Source: an uncultured Pseudomonadota bacterium | GTDB lineage: Bacteria > Pseudomonadota > Gammaproteobacteria > Burkholderiales > Burkholderiaceae | Reading direction: 5' to 3' | DNA length: 46,606 nucleotides | NCBI GenBank assembly: GCA_946480245.1 | Contig: CAMLIZ010000012.1 | Span: forward strand, 1-46,606 | Notes under the pieces: generated by a model | Told to the model about the DNA's origin: nothing | Seen by the model: only the letters and a program-made list of their open reading frames with translations | Databases searched by the model: none | Translations under genes and position numbers: made by a program | Part shown: positions 1-7,326 of the stretch, piece by piece | Numbering within the stretch: the first letter of the stretch is position 1 | Layout: each line of letters starts with the position of its first letter

Positions 1-323
1 CCGATATCGAAGGCCAGAACGACGTGGCCGCGCTGTTCCGCTCCACGGCCGAAGGTGAGACCGGCCATGCCCATGGCCACCTCGAGTTCTTGGAGCAGGT
101 GGGCGACCCGGCCACCGGCCTGCCGATCGGGCCCACGCGCGACAACCTCAAGGCCGCAGTGGCCGGCGAAACGCACGAGTACACCGACATGTATCCCGGC
201 ATGGCACGCACCGCGCGCGACGAGGGTTTCGACGAGGTGGCCGATTGGTTCGAGACGCTGGCCAAGGCCGAGCGTTCGCACGCCAACCGCTACCAGAAGG
301 CCCTGGACGCGCTGACGGACTGA
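1..323 (+). CDS. Rubrerythrin family protein, 3' part
   Basis: The reading frame is open from base 3 and its start lies before the window. About 106 residues are visible, ending at TGA 321-323. The helical stretch has the rubrerythrin/ferritin-like pattern: an E-G-E-T-G-H-A-H diiron motif, a second A-G-E-T-H-E-Y element, and a final A-K-A-E-R-S-H-A helix. Rubrerythrins reduce hydrogen peroxide at a cytosolic diiron centre. The protein stops right after the four-helix domain, so the usual C-terminal rubredoxin CxxC domain is absent and electrons must come from a separate partner. The next gene encodes a multi-cluster Fe-S protein that could serve. The family is clear; the partner role is inference. 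Confidence 0.9.
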   Translation, partial: DIEGQNDVAALFRSTAEGETGHAHGHLEFLEQVGDPATGLPIGPTRDNLKAAVAGETHEYTDMYPGMARTARDEGFDEVADWFETLAKAERSHANRYQKALDALTD

Positions 324-345
324 AGCGCTCGTCTGCATGGCGCAC

Positions 346-367
346 AAGGGGCTCGCGGAAGCCCCTT
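346..367 (+). terminator. Hairpin between rubrerythrin and Fe-S gene
   Basis: AAGGGGCT (346-353) pairs perfectly with AGCCCCTT (360-367) around a six-base loop. The 3' side runs into T-rich TTTCTC rather than a full U tract. It sits 22 bases after the rubrerythrin stop and just before the ribosome site of the next gene. It could be a leaky terminator or mRNA-stabilising hairpin that lowers expression of the downstream genes relative to rubrerythrin. Confidence 0.5.
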
Positions 368-387
368 TCTCACATCAGGAGGAGCGC

Positions 388-1737
388 ATGACCCAGCGCG
401 AAGGCAATCTCGAAGCGCCCACCCGCCACCCGATCGATTGGCGCAACCCGGCCTTCTACGACGAGGCCGCCGCGTTCGATGAGATGCATCGCATCTTCGA
501 CATCTGCCATGGTTGCCGCCGTTGCGTGAGCTTGTGCAATGCGTTTCCCACGCTGTTCGACCTCGTCGACGAAGGCAGCACCGGTGAGCTCGACGGCGTG
601 CCGCGGCAGGCGTACTGGAAGGTGGTGGACCAGTGCTACCTGTGCGACCTGTGCTACATGGCCAAGTGCCCGTACGTGCCGCCGCATCCGTGGCAGCTGG
701 ACTTTCCGCATACGATGCTGCGCGCCAAGGCCATCAAGTTCCGCGCCGGCGGCGTGAGCCGGGGCGAGGCGCTGCTGGCGAGCACCGACGTGCATGGCCA
801 GTTCGCCGGCATTCCGCTGGTGGTGCAGGCGGTGAATGCCATCAACCGCACGAAGCCGGCGCGCAAGGCGATGGACAAGCTGCTGCACGTGCACCCGGAC
901 GCGTGGCTGCCCGAGCTTGCGCCGCAGCGCCTGCGCTGGAGCGTGCCGAAGCAGGGCGCCGCCGCGGTGGTCACCAACGGCCAGCGCACGCCGGGCAAGG
1001 TGGCGCTGTTCGCCACGTGCTACGTGAACTACAACGAGCCGGGCATCGGGCGCGACTTCATCGCCGTGCTCGAGCACAACGACATTCCGTATGTGCTGGT
1101 CGAGAAGGAGCAATGCTGCGGCATGCCCAAGCTGGAGCTGGGCGACCTGGCGGCGGTGGCGCGCCACAAGGAGGCCAACATGCCGGTGCTGGCGCGCTAC
1201 GCGGGCGAGGGCTATGCCATCGTCTCGGCCATTCCGAGCTGCACGTTGATGTTCAAGCAGGAGCTGCCACTGATGTTCCCGGAATGCGCCGATACCCAGG
1301 CAGTGAAGGCGGCCATGTTCGACCCGTTCGAGTACCTCGTCGCGCGCCACAAGGACGGCCTGCTGAAGACCGACTTCCGCCAGGCGCTGGGCAAGGTCAG
1401 CTATCACATCCCGTGCCATGGGCGCGTGCAGAACATCGGCCGCAAGACCGAGGAGATGTTCAAGCTGATCGGTCAGCACGTGGAGGTGAAGCTCAACGTG
1501 GTGGAGCGCTGCTCCGGCCACGCCGGCACCTACGGCGTGAAGACAGCAACGCATCCGGTGGCCATGAAGATCGGCCGTCCGGTGTTCAAGGCGATGGCCA
1601 AGGACGAGCCGGACGCGGTCAGCAGCGACTGTGCACTGGCCGGCCACCACATCGCGCAAGGCATGGCGCAGGCCGGCACGCCCGCCAAGGCCGTGGCGCA
1701 CCCGCTGAGCCTGCTGCGCCGCGCCTACGGCATCTGA
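388..1737 (+). CDS. GlpC/heterodisulfide-reductase-type Fe-S protein
   Basis: 449 residues. I chose the ATG at 388 because CAGGAGGAG lies 7 bases upstream; an in-frame ATG at 337 has no ribosome site and would overlap the hairpin. Residues 40-50 (C40, C43, C46, C50) and 83-94 (C83, C86, C89, C94) form two [4Fe-4S] ligand sets of ferredoxin type. The C-terminal half carries two cysteine-rich CCG-type regions: CCGMPKLELGD, and a second degenerate CSGHAG version. This is the architecture of GlpC and HdrD-like electron carriers that pass electrons to or from quinone or a flavoprotein. No catalytic partner such as GlpA/GlpB is adjacent. It lies between rubrerythrin and DUF3501, 11 bases before the latter. 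A role as electron donor for rubrerythrin is inference. Confidence 0.85.
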   Translation: MTQREGNLEAPTRHPIDWRNPAFYDEAAAFDEMHRIFDICHGCRRCVSLCNAFPTLFDLVDEGSTGELDGVPRQAYWKVVDQCYLCDLCYMAKCPYVPPHPWQLDFPHTMLRAKAIKFRAGGVSRGEALLASTDVHGQFAGIPLVVQAVNAINRTKPARKAMDKLLHVHPDAWLPELAPQRLRWSVPKQGAAAVVTNGQRTPGKVALFATCYVNYNEPGIGRDFIAVLEHNDIPYVLVEKEQCCGMPKLELGDLAAVARHKEANMPVLARYAGEGYAIVSAIPSCTLMFKQELPLMFPECADTQAVKAAMFDPFEYLVARHKDGLLKTDFRQALGKVSYHIPCHGRVQNIGRKTEEMFKLIGQHVEVKLNVVERCSGHAGTYGVKTATHPVAMKIGRPVFKAMAKDEPDAVSSDCALAGHHIAQGMAQAGTPAKAVAHPLSLLRRAYGI

Positions 1738-1748
1738 AGGAGACTCGC

Positions 1749-2327
1749 ATGACCCTCACCCGCGACAGCCTGATGACCCTGGAGGCCTACGCCAAGTGGC
1801 GCAAGGCGCACCACTCGGAGGTGATCGCCCATCGCCGCGCGCGCACCGTGCAGTTGGGCGAGCACATGAGCGTGCAGTTCGAGGACGAGCAGACCATCCG
1901 CTACCAGATCCAGGAGATGCTGCGCGTGGAGCGCGTCTTCGAGGAGGAGGGCATCCAGCAGGAGCTCGACGCCTACCTGCCGCTCGTGCCCGACGGCAGC
2001 AACTGGAAGGCGACCCTGATGCTCGAATACCCCGACGTACACGAACGCAAGCGCGAACTGGCGCGCCTGATCGGCGTGGAGGACCGCATGTTCGTGGAGG
2101 TGGAAGGCCATCCGCGCGTGTACGCCGTGGCCGACGAGGACCTGGAGCGCGAGAACGCGGAGAAAACGTCCTCGGTGCACTTTCTGCGCTTCGAGTTTCC
2201 GCCCGCGGCGCGGCAGGCCGTGCGTGCCGGCGCGCAGGTGAAGCTGGGCTGCGATCACCCCAACTATCCGGCGCACCTGAGCGTGCCGCCCGAGACCCTG
2301 GCACTGCTCGCCGGCGATCTGCGCTGA
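1749..2327 (+). CDS. DUF3501 family protein
   Basis: 192 residues. The ATG at 1749 is preceded by AAGGAG, 11 bases after the Fe-S protein stop, so the genes are co-transcribed. The sequence is soluble, charged and helix-rich (RTVQLGEHMSVQFEDEQTIR, then YQIQEMLRVERVFEEEGIQQ). It has no signal peptide, membrane segment or cysteine cluster. I recognise it as DUF3501, a family repeatedly found beside this type of Fe-S protein and rubrerythrin. Its biochemical function is not known to me. A C-terminal segment (KLGCDHPNYPAHLSVPPE) looks conserved-like and holds the only cysteine. Confidence 0.8.
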   Translation: MTLTRDSLMTLEAYAKWRKAHHSEVIAHRRARTVQLGEHMSVQFEDEQTIRYQIQEMLRVERVFEEEGIQQELDAYLPLVPDGSNWKATLMLEYPDVHERKRELARLIGVEDRMFVEVEGHPRVYAVADEDLERENAEKTSSVHFLRFEFPPAARQAVRAGAQVKLGCDHPNYPAHLSVPPETLALLAGDLR

Positions 2328-2360
2328 AGGGTGCAGCAGGCAGGATGCCTATGCACCCGT

Positions 2361-2402
2361 TTGACTAAAACTATCAATAGAGCTTTATAAATAGTCTATA
2401 GT
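2361..2402 (+). promoter_or_regulatory. AT-rich promoter region of ahpC
   Basis: The 150-base gap before ahpC has a strikingly AT-rich island in an otherwise about 70% GC window. TTGACT (2361-2366) resembles a -35 element and TTATAA (2385-2390) a -10 at 18-base spacing. CTAT/ATAG tetranucleotides recur at 2371, 2377, 2391, 2396 and 2398. Such tetranucleotides recall OxyR half-sites, but they do not keep the 7-base spacing of the consensus, so I call only a promoter-like region. Confidence 0.5.
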
Positions 2403-2477
2403 CTGGGTCATCGGGAACCGCTTGGGACGCATTGCGTCCCACCCGATCCACCTCAAACCAGATCAAGGAGTGCAGCA

Positions 2478-3026
2478 ATGAAAACTGTTGGCGACAAGCT
2501 CGAAGCGTTCAGCGTCACCGGCGTGAAGCCCGGCTTCAACCACCATGAGGAAAACGGCGTCTCGGCGTTCGAAACCATCACCGAGAAGAGCTTTCCCGGC
2601 AAGTGGAAGATCATCTACTTCTACCCGAAGGACTTCACCTTCGTGTGCCCAACCGAGATCGTCGGCTTCGACAAGCTGGGTGCGCAGTTCGAAGAGCGCG
2701 ACGCGGTGCTGATGGGCGGCTCCACCGACAACGAGTTCTCCAAGCTCGGCTGGCGTCGTGAGCACAAGGATCTGCACGGCCTGAAGCACTGGTCGTTCGG
2801 CGACGTCACCGGCTCGCTGGTGGACCAGCTCGGCGTGCGCGACAAGGAAGCCGGCGTGGCGTTGCGCGCCACCTTCATCGTGGACCCCGACAACACGATC
2901 CAGCACGTGAGCGTGAACAACCTCAACGTGGGTCGCAGCCCCGAAGAGATCCTGCGCCTGCTCGACGGCCTGCAGACCGACGAGCTCTGCCCCTGCAACC
3001 GCAGCGTCGGCGGCTCCACGCTCTGA
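2478..3026 (+). CDS. ahpC: Peroxiredoxin, AhpC type
   Basis: 182 residues. The ATG at 2478 has AAGGAG 7 bases upstream. The peroxidatic cysteine is C57 in FTFVCPTE. The C-terminus carries C171 and C173 in a CPC motif that should supply the resolving thiol. AhpC reduces hydrogen peroxide, organic peroxides and peroxynitrite in the cytosol. No ahpF follows. Instead an ahpD gene lies downstream, as in actinobacterial and many betaproteobacterial loci where AhpD re-reduces AhpC. The gene has its own AT-rich promoter region and a strong terminator, so it should be expressed far above ahpD. Confidence 0.95.
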   Translation: MKTVGDKLEAFSVTGVKPGFNHHEENGVSAFETITEKSFPGKWKIIYFYPKDFTFVCPTEIVGFDKLGAQFEERDAVLMGGSTDNEFSKLGWRREHKDLHGLKHWSFGDVTGSLVDQLGVRDKEAGVALRATFIVDPDNTIQHVSVNNLNVGRSPEEILRLLDGLQTDELCPCNRSVGGSTL

Positions 3027-3035
3027 CCTTCGGCG

Positions 3036-3060
3036 AAGCCCGGCGCTGCCGGGCTTTTTT
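3036..3060 (+). terminator. Rho-independent terminator after ahpC
   Basis: AAGCCCGGC (3036-3044) pairs with GCCGGGCTT (3048-3056), a perfect 9-bp stem with loop GCT, followed by TTTT. It begins 9 bases after the ahpC stop and ends 24 bases before ahpD. Read-through would give a small share of ahpCD transcript. Confidence 0.9.
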
Positions 3061-3084
3061 GCCCCTGCCACATAGGAGAACGCT

Positions 3085-3600
3085 ATGGAATTTCTAAACT
3101 CGATCAAGGAGCGAATTCCCGACTACGCGAAGGACATCCGCCTCAACCTCGATGGCGTGATCGCGCGCAGCAGCCTGGCCCCCGAGGACGCACTGGGCGT
3201 AGCGCTGGCCGCCGCATTCGCGGCCAAGAGCCAGCACCTGGTGGACGCGTTCCGCGCCAACATGCCCGCCGCCGAAGCCAATGCCGCACTGACCGCGGCC
3301 GCGCTGATGGGCATGAACAACGCGTGGTATCCGTTCGTGGAGATGGCCGGCGACGAGGACCTGAAAGGCATGCGCGCCGAACTGCGCATGAACGCCTACG
3401 CCAACAGCGGCGGCGTGGAGAAGAAGAAGTTCGAGGCCTATGCGCTGTCGGCGTCGATCGTCGGCAAGTGCCACTTCTGCGTGAAGAGCCACTTCGACCT
3501 GCTGAAGAAGGAAGGCCTGACCACACAGCAGCTGCGCGACATCGGCCGCATCGCCGCGGTGGTGAACGCCGCGGCCCAGGTGCTGGCGGTCGCGAGCTGA
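3085..3600 (+). CDS. ahpD: Alkylhydroperoxidase AhpD
   Basis: 171 residues; the ATG at 3085 is preceded by AGGAG. The diagnostic AhpD motif is present: E117, then C129, C132 and H136 in GKCHFCVKSH, matching the E-C-C-H proton relay of Mycobacterium tuberculosis AhpD. The protein is all-helical, of the carboxymuconolactone decarboxylase fold, and cytosolic. Its expected job is disulfide reduction of AhpC, with reducing power delivered by a lipoyl protein in the studied actinobacterial case. It follows ahpC directly, separated by an intrinsic terminator, so it depends on read-through or a cryptic promoter. Confidence 0.92.
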   Translation: MEFLNSIKERIPDYAKDIRLNLDGVIARSSLAPEDALGVALAAAFAAKSQHLVDAFRANMPAAEANAALTAAALMGMNNAWYPFVEMAGDEDLKGMRAELRMNAYANSGGVEKKKFEAYALSASIVGKCHFCVKSHFDLLKKEGLTTQQLRDIGRIAAVVNAAAQVLAVAS

Positions 3601-3604
3601 GGCG

Positions 3605-4489
3605 CTACGCCGCAGCTAGGCTCCGGCGCCGCGCCACCCACAGGCCTTCGGCGCTGTACACCAGCAGTGCCAGCCAGATCAGCACGAAGCCGGCCAGCTT
3701 GGCGGGCTGGAACGGCTCGTGGAACAGCCACACGCCGGTGATCAGCTGCAGCGTGGGGCCGATGTACTGCAGCAGCCCCAAGGTGGCCAGCGGGATGCGC
3801 CGTGCACCGGCCGCGAACAGCAGCAGCGGTACAGCCGTGAGCGGCCCGGCGAACAGCAGCCAGCCCAGTGTGGCCGCGTCGGCATGCGCGAGCGCGCTGC
3901 TGCCGCGCCAGGTCCACAGCGCCAGCAGCGGCACCGCCAGCGGCGCCAACAGCAGCGTCTCGAGCGCCAGGCCCTCCAACGCACCCAGTGATGCGGTCTT
4001 GCGCATCAGCCCGTAGAGGCCGAAGCTGCCCGCCAGCACCAGTGCGATCCACGGCAGCTGCCGGCCTTGCCAGGTGAGCCACAGCACGCCCAGCCCGGCC
4101 AGTGCCACGGCGGCCCACTGCATGCGCCGCGGCCGCTCGTGCAGCACGAGGTAGCCCAGCAGCACGTACACCAGCGGATTGATGAAGTAGCCGAGGCTGG
4201 CGTCGATGACGTGACCGTTGTTCACCGCCCAGACGTACATCAGCCAGTTGCCCGACAGCAGCAGCGCGCTGGTGCCGAAGGCCAGCAGCCGGCGCGGCTC
4301 GCGCAGCACGGGCCCCAGCCAGGCGAAGCGGCGCGTCGCCGCCAGCAGCACCAGCACGAAGGCCAGCGACCACACGGTCCGGTGCAGCACGATCTCGAAG
4401 GCGGAGACGCTGGCTACCTGGCGGAAGTACAGCGGAAACAGCCCCCACGCCGCGTAGGCGAGGGCGGCGTAGACGATGCCGGGGTTCAT
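3605..4489 (-). CDS. rarD: EamA-family transporter RarD
   Basis: 294 residues. The start ATG at 4489 overlaps the stop of the upstream pseudouridine synthase gene by 4 bases (ATGA). About ten hydrophobic segments fill the chain, in two DMT/EamA repeats. RarD hallmarks include the N-terminal G-I-V-Y-A-A-L-A-Y-A-A-W-G-L-F-P segment, LLSGNWLMYVWAVNNGHVID and ASLGYFINPLVYVLLG. It is an inner-membrane protein of the drug/metabolite transporter superfamily; its substrate is not established (E. coli RarD was named for chloramphenicol sensitivity). It converges on ahpD with only 4 bases between stops and no visible terminator. Confidence 0.93.
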   Translation of the reverse strand: MNPGIVYAALAYAAWGLFPLYFRQVASVSAFEIVLHRTVWSLAFVLVLLAATRRFAWLGPVLREPRRLLAFGTSALLLSGNWLMYVWAVNNGHVIDASLGYFINPLVYVLLGYLVLHERPRRMQWAAVALAGLGVLWLTWQGRQLPWIALVLAGSFGLYGLMRKTASLGALEGLALETLLLAPLAVPLLALWTWRGSSALAHADAATLGWLLFAGPLTAVPLLLFAAGARRIPLATLGLLQYIGPTLQLITGVWLFHEPFQPAKLAGFVLIWLALLVYSAEGLWVARRRSLAAA

Positions 4490-5238
4490 GGGGCCGCATT
4501 GTCCGTGCGCCCGGTTCGGCCCGCTGGTGCGGGGAGAAGCGCCCCATTCGTCAGCAAGGCCCACTCCGGGGGCGCGGCCGCCTCCACGATGGTCGGCGCC
4601 AGGCCTTCGGGCTGCCACGCCACCTGTCGTGCATGCAGCCACAGCCGCTGCGCGCCTAGCCATTGCGCCACGGCCCGGTTGTGCGCGCCCTTGCCATGCG
4701 TGGTGTCCCCGACCAGCGGATGTGCGATCTGCTTGAAGTGGCGCCGGATCTGGTGCCGGCGGCCGGTCAGCGGCTGCACGTCCATCAACGCATAGCGGCT
4801 GGTGGGGTGGCGCTCGTCCACGCTGAACGGCCACTCGAAGCAGGCCAGCCGCCGATAGCGCGTCAGTGCGGGCAGGTGCGGCTGGCCGGTGGACGGCAGT
4901 TCGGGGTCGCGCGCCAGCGGATGCGCGATCTCGCCGGCGTCGGGTGGCCAGCCCCGCACCAGCGCGAGGTAGTGCTTGTGCACGGCGCCGCTGTCGAATG
5001 CCGCGCCCCAGCGCCGGGCGGCGTCGGCGCTGCGCGCGAAGAGCAGCACGCCGGAGGTGGCCTTGTCGAGGCGGTGCAGCGGCCACAGGTGTTCGCCGCC
5101 GCGTTGGTCGCGCAGCAGCTTCAGCGCGCTGCGCTGCTCGTGCGCGTCGAGCTGGCTCGGATGCACGAGCAGGCCGCAGGGCTTGTCGATCGCCACGATG
5201 TCGGCGTCGAGGTGCAGCACGTGCAGGCACTCGTTCAC
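4486..5238 (-). CDS. RluA-family pseudouridine synthase (TruC-like)
   Basis: 250 residues from a GTG start at 5238. The catalytic motif HRLDKATSGVLLFA holds the essential aspartate. IVAIDKPCGLLVHPS near the N-terminus and RRHQIRRHFKQIAHPLVGD further on are typical of the RluA group. There is no S4 domain. The short length and the tight pairing resemble TruC, which modifies tRNA position 65, but rRNA-modifying RluA-type activity cannot be excluded. It overlaps rarD by 4 bases as the first gene of that pair. The C-terminal tail after about residue 230 is proline-rich and probably unstructured. Confidence 0.88.
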   Translation of the reverse strand: MNECLHVLHLDADIVAIDKPCGLLVHPSQLDAHEQRSALKLLRDQRGGEHLWPLHRLDKATSGVLLFARSADAARRWGAAFDSGAVHKHYLALVRGWPPDAGEIAHPLARDPELPSTGQPHLPALTRYRRLACFEWPFSVDERHPTSRYALMDVQPLTGRRHQIRRHFKQIAHPLVGDTTHGKGAHNRAVAQWLGAQRLWLHARQVAWQPEGLAPTIVEAAAPPEWALLTNGALLPAPAGRTGRTDNAAP

Positions 5239-5314
5239 GGGGTGCGTCCTTCGTTTGCGGGGGCCGATGTTGTTTCTGCGGGAGTGACAACGCGCGCGTG
5301 CACTCGAAAAATGC

Positions 5315-5335
5315 CTGTCACGCAACGCTGTCACG
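5315..5335 (+). repeat. Direct repeat CTGTCACG upstream of membrane gene
   Basis: CTGTCACG occurs at 5315-5322 and again at 5328-5335, a 13-base period, just before the ribosome site of the gene at 5362. It may be a regulator site or chance. I see no other support. Confidence 0.25.
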
Positions 5336-5361
5336 ATGCGTTCGTTGCAGGAGTATCGGCC

Positions 5362-5871
5362 GTGCCTACCACCATCCCCGTCGGAGCCCGCTCGCTTTTC
5401 GTCACCGCGACGGGGTGGCTCTTCATTCTTCTCGGTGCGCTGGCCAGCCTGTTCGCACTGGTGCAGAAGGCGTCGGTGGTGTCGCTGCTGCAAGGCACTG
5501 CCACGCCGTGGCTCGCGCCGTATGCGCCGTGGGTGGTGCACGCAGGGGTGGTGCTGTCACTGGCGCTGCTCGGTTGTGCGGTGGGCCTGCTGCTGCGGCT
5601 GAACTGGGCGCGCCGCCTGTTCATCGGCTTGATTGCGCTGGCCCTGGTGGCCAACCTCGCGGGTCTCGGCCTGCAGCAGGTACTGCTGCAATCGGTGGTG
5701 GATCATTCGCTGAACGCTGCGGCCCTACCGCCGCAAACCGCTGATGTCGTGGGCAGCTTCGTCACCGCCACGCGCGCCATGGCGGTGGCGCTCACGCTGA
5801 CCGCCAGCGGCGTGCTGCTGTGGGTGATCCGCCGGCTGATGTCGCCGGCCGTGCGGCAAGAGTTCGCCTGA
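5362..5871 (+). CDS. Small four-helix inner-membrane protein, unknown function
   Basis: 169 residues from GTG 5362, chosen because CAGGAG lies 8 bases upstream. An in-frame ATG at 5311 would add 17 residues but has no ribosome site and crosses a direct repeat. Four hydrophobic segments are visible, at about residues 12-32, 55-80, 85-110 and 138-160. A polar loop lies between the third and fourth (QSVVDHSLNAAALPPQTADV). I recognise no enzymatic motif. It stands alone between two minus-strand units, divergent from the pseudouridine synthase and convergent with ychJ. Confidence 0.75.
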   Translation: MPTTIPVGARSLFVTATGWLFILLGALASLFALVQKASVVSLLQGTATPWLAPYAPWVVHAGVVLSLALLGCAVGLLLRLNWARRLFIGLIALALVANLAGLGLQQVLLQSVVDHSLNAAALPPQTADVVGSFVTATRAMAVALTLTASGVLLWVIRRLMSPAVRQEFA

Positions 5872-5881
5872 AACGCCTGGC

Positions 5882-6274
5882 TCAGGTCACGTCCCCGTCC
5901 ACATAGAACCACTGGCCCGCTTCGCGCACGAAGCGGCTGGTTTCCTGCAGGCGGTGGGCACGCCCGCCGAGCTTGCTGCGCGCCACGAACACCACCACCG
6001 CGTGGTCGTCATCCCGAGCCTCGTGGCGCTGCACCTGCAGGCCCAGCCAGCGCAGGCCGGGCTCGTTGGGCGGCAGCGTGGCCGGGCGCGTGCTGGGGTG
6101 CCAGGTGGCCAGCAGGTAGTCGGTGAGTCCGAGCACAAAGGCGCTGTAGCGCGATCGCATCAAGGCTTCGGCATCCGGCGCCTGCAGGTTCTGCGGGCCC
6201 GCATGCCAGCGGCCGCAACAGGCGGCATAGGGGCGGTCGCTGCCGCAGGGGCAGATGGCTGGCGCTTCGGTCAC
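5882..6274 (-). CDS. ychJ: YchJ family protein (UPF0225) with SEC-C metal motif
   Basis: 130 residues from GTG 6274, which overlaps the stop of the MarR-GNAT gene by 4 bases. The N-terminus carries the SEC-C zinc signature [14 protein letters not shown]. The body is the NTF2-like YchJ domain with the conserved [12 protein letters not shown] segment and [12 protein letters not shown]. The protein is small and cytosolic, and its molecular role is unknown. The final strand ([11 protein letters not shown]) is typical for the family. Translational coupling to the MarR-GNAT protein suggests co-expression. Confidence 0.92.
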   Translation of the reverse strand: MTEAPAICPCGSDRPYAACCGRWHAGPQNLQAPDAEALMRSRYSAFVLGLTDYLLATWHPSTRPATLPPNEPGLRWLGLQVQRHEARDDDHAVVVFVARSKLGGRAHRLQETSRFVREAGQWFYVDGDVT

Positions 6275-7224
6275 AGCACGAGCTGCCAGTTCTCGCCCGT
6301 CAGATCCGCGCCGAAGCTGTGGTGTGGCTCGGTGGCGATCAGCTGGTAACCCTCGGCCTGGTAGATGTGGCGCGCGGCCTTCAAGCTGCTCTGCGTCCAC
6401 AGGCGGATGCGCTGATAGCCCGCGCGGCGCGCAAAGCGGGTGCATTCGGCCACCAGACGCTTGCCCAGCCCGAGGCCGCGCGCCTCGGGCTCCAGCAGCA
6501 GCAAGCGCAGCTGGGCCACGCCGGGCTCGGGTGCATTGGAGACCTCGTCGCGCGCTTGCACGAGAAACACGCAGCCCAGCGGCTGGCCCGCGCGGTCGGC
6601 GATCCAGCAGGCTTCGCGCTCGGCATCGAACTGCTCGAGGAAGCGCGCCGCGATGTGCGCCACCAGCGCTTCGAACTGCGCGTTCCAGCCGTACTCCTGC
6701 GCATACAGCGCGCCGTGCCGCGCGATCACCCAGCCGATGTCGCCCGCCCGATGCGGGCGCAGCACCACCGGCAGCGGGGCGGCTGGCGCTGCATCCATCA
6801 ACTCCTCGATGGTCTGCATGGCCTGCAGCAGGCGCTGCTGCTGCGGCTCCGGCAGGCGCGACAGCAAGGTGGACGAGGCCTGCTGCGAGCGGTCGTTGAG
6901 CGGCGCAAAGGCTTGCTGCCCGGCCGGCGTGAGGCTCAGCAGGGTCTGGCGTGCGTCGGTGGCCGAACGTTCGGCGCGGATCAACTGGCGCTCCTTCATG
7001 CGCCGCAGCAGGCGGCTCAGGTAGCCCGGGTCGAGGTCGAGCTGGCGCGCCAAGGTGGCGGCGCTGACCCCGCCGTCATGGTGGGCCAGCTCCCACAGCA
7101 GGCGCGACTCGGGCAGCGTGAACGGCGTGTGCAGGTACTGCTCCTGCAGCGCACCGATGCGGCGTGTGTAGAAGCGGTTGAAGGCGCGCAGCCGGGCGGC
7201 ACGCTGGGCGAGGGCGGTGGACAT
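6271..7224 (-). CDS. MarR-type HTH fused to GNAT acetyltransferase
   Basis: 317 residues. I chose the ATG at 7224 because GGAGGAGG ends 7 bases upstream; longer in-frame starts lack a ribosome site. Residues 1-145 form a MarR-like winged helix ([20 protein letters not shown] and [15 protein letters not shown]). Residues about 160-317 form a GNAT domain with the acetyl-CoA loop motif [13 protein letters not shown]. MarR-GNAT fusions are known, but ligand and acetyl acceptor are usually undefined. It is divergent from imuA; the LexA box at 7303-7318 lies in the shared gap. Confidence 0.9.
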   Translation of the reverse strand: MSTALAQRAARLRAFNRFYTRRIGALQEQYLHTPFTLPESRLLWELAHHDGGVSAATLARQLDLDPGYLSRLLRRMKERQLIRAERSATDARQTLLSLTPAGQQAFAPLNDRSQQASSTLLSRLPEPQQQRLLQAMQTIEELMDAAPAAPLPVVLRPHRAGDIGWVIARHGALYAQEYGWNAQFEALVAHIAARFLEQFDAEREACWIADRAGQPLGCVFLVQARDEVSNAPEPGVAQLRLLLLEPEARGLGLGKRLVAECTRFARRAGYQRIRLWTQSSLKAARHIYQAEGYQLIATEPHHSFGADLTGENWQLVL

Positions 7225-7302
7225 CGGCATTCCTCCTCCGGAAGGTCGGCATTGTGGGTCCAGATAGTTGCTTTTGGCAATCATCTAACTTGCACATGGG
7301 TA

Positions 7303-7318
7303 CTGTATGAACATACAG
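7303..7318 (+). promoter_or_regulatory. LexA (SOS) box
   Basis: CTGT-ATGAACAT-ACAG is a perfect match to the CTGT-N8-ACAG LexA operator, with TA before it and TT after it as in strong E. coli boxes. It ends 8 bases before the first imuA ATG. A TTGCAC -35-like hexamer at 7290-7295 and TACAGT (7314-7319) at 18-base spacing place the operator on the -10, an effective site for repression. DNA damage should therefore induce the mutasome cassette. Confidence 0.93.
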
Positions 7319-7326
7319 TTGTCTGC

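Noticed and set aside
370..1701. A 443-codon minus-strand open frame opposite the Fe-S protein
   Set aside because: It has no recognisable motif, while the plus-strand protein has two full cysteine-cluster motifs.
2361..2402. Canonical OxyR box upstream of ahpC
   Set aside because: ATAG/CTAT elements are present, but successive elements are not separated by 7 bases, so the consensus is not met.
5311..5361. Earlier ATG (5311) for the small membrane protein
   Set aside because: It lacks a ribosome site, whereas GTG 5362 has CAGGAG at correct spacing and opens directly into the first membrane segment.
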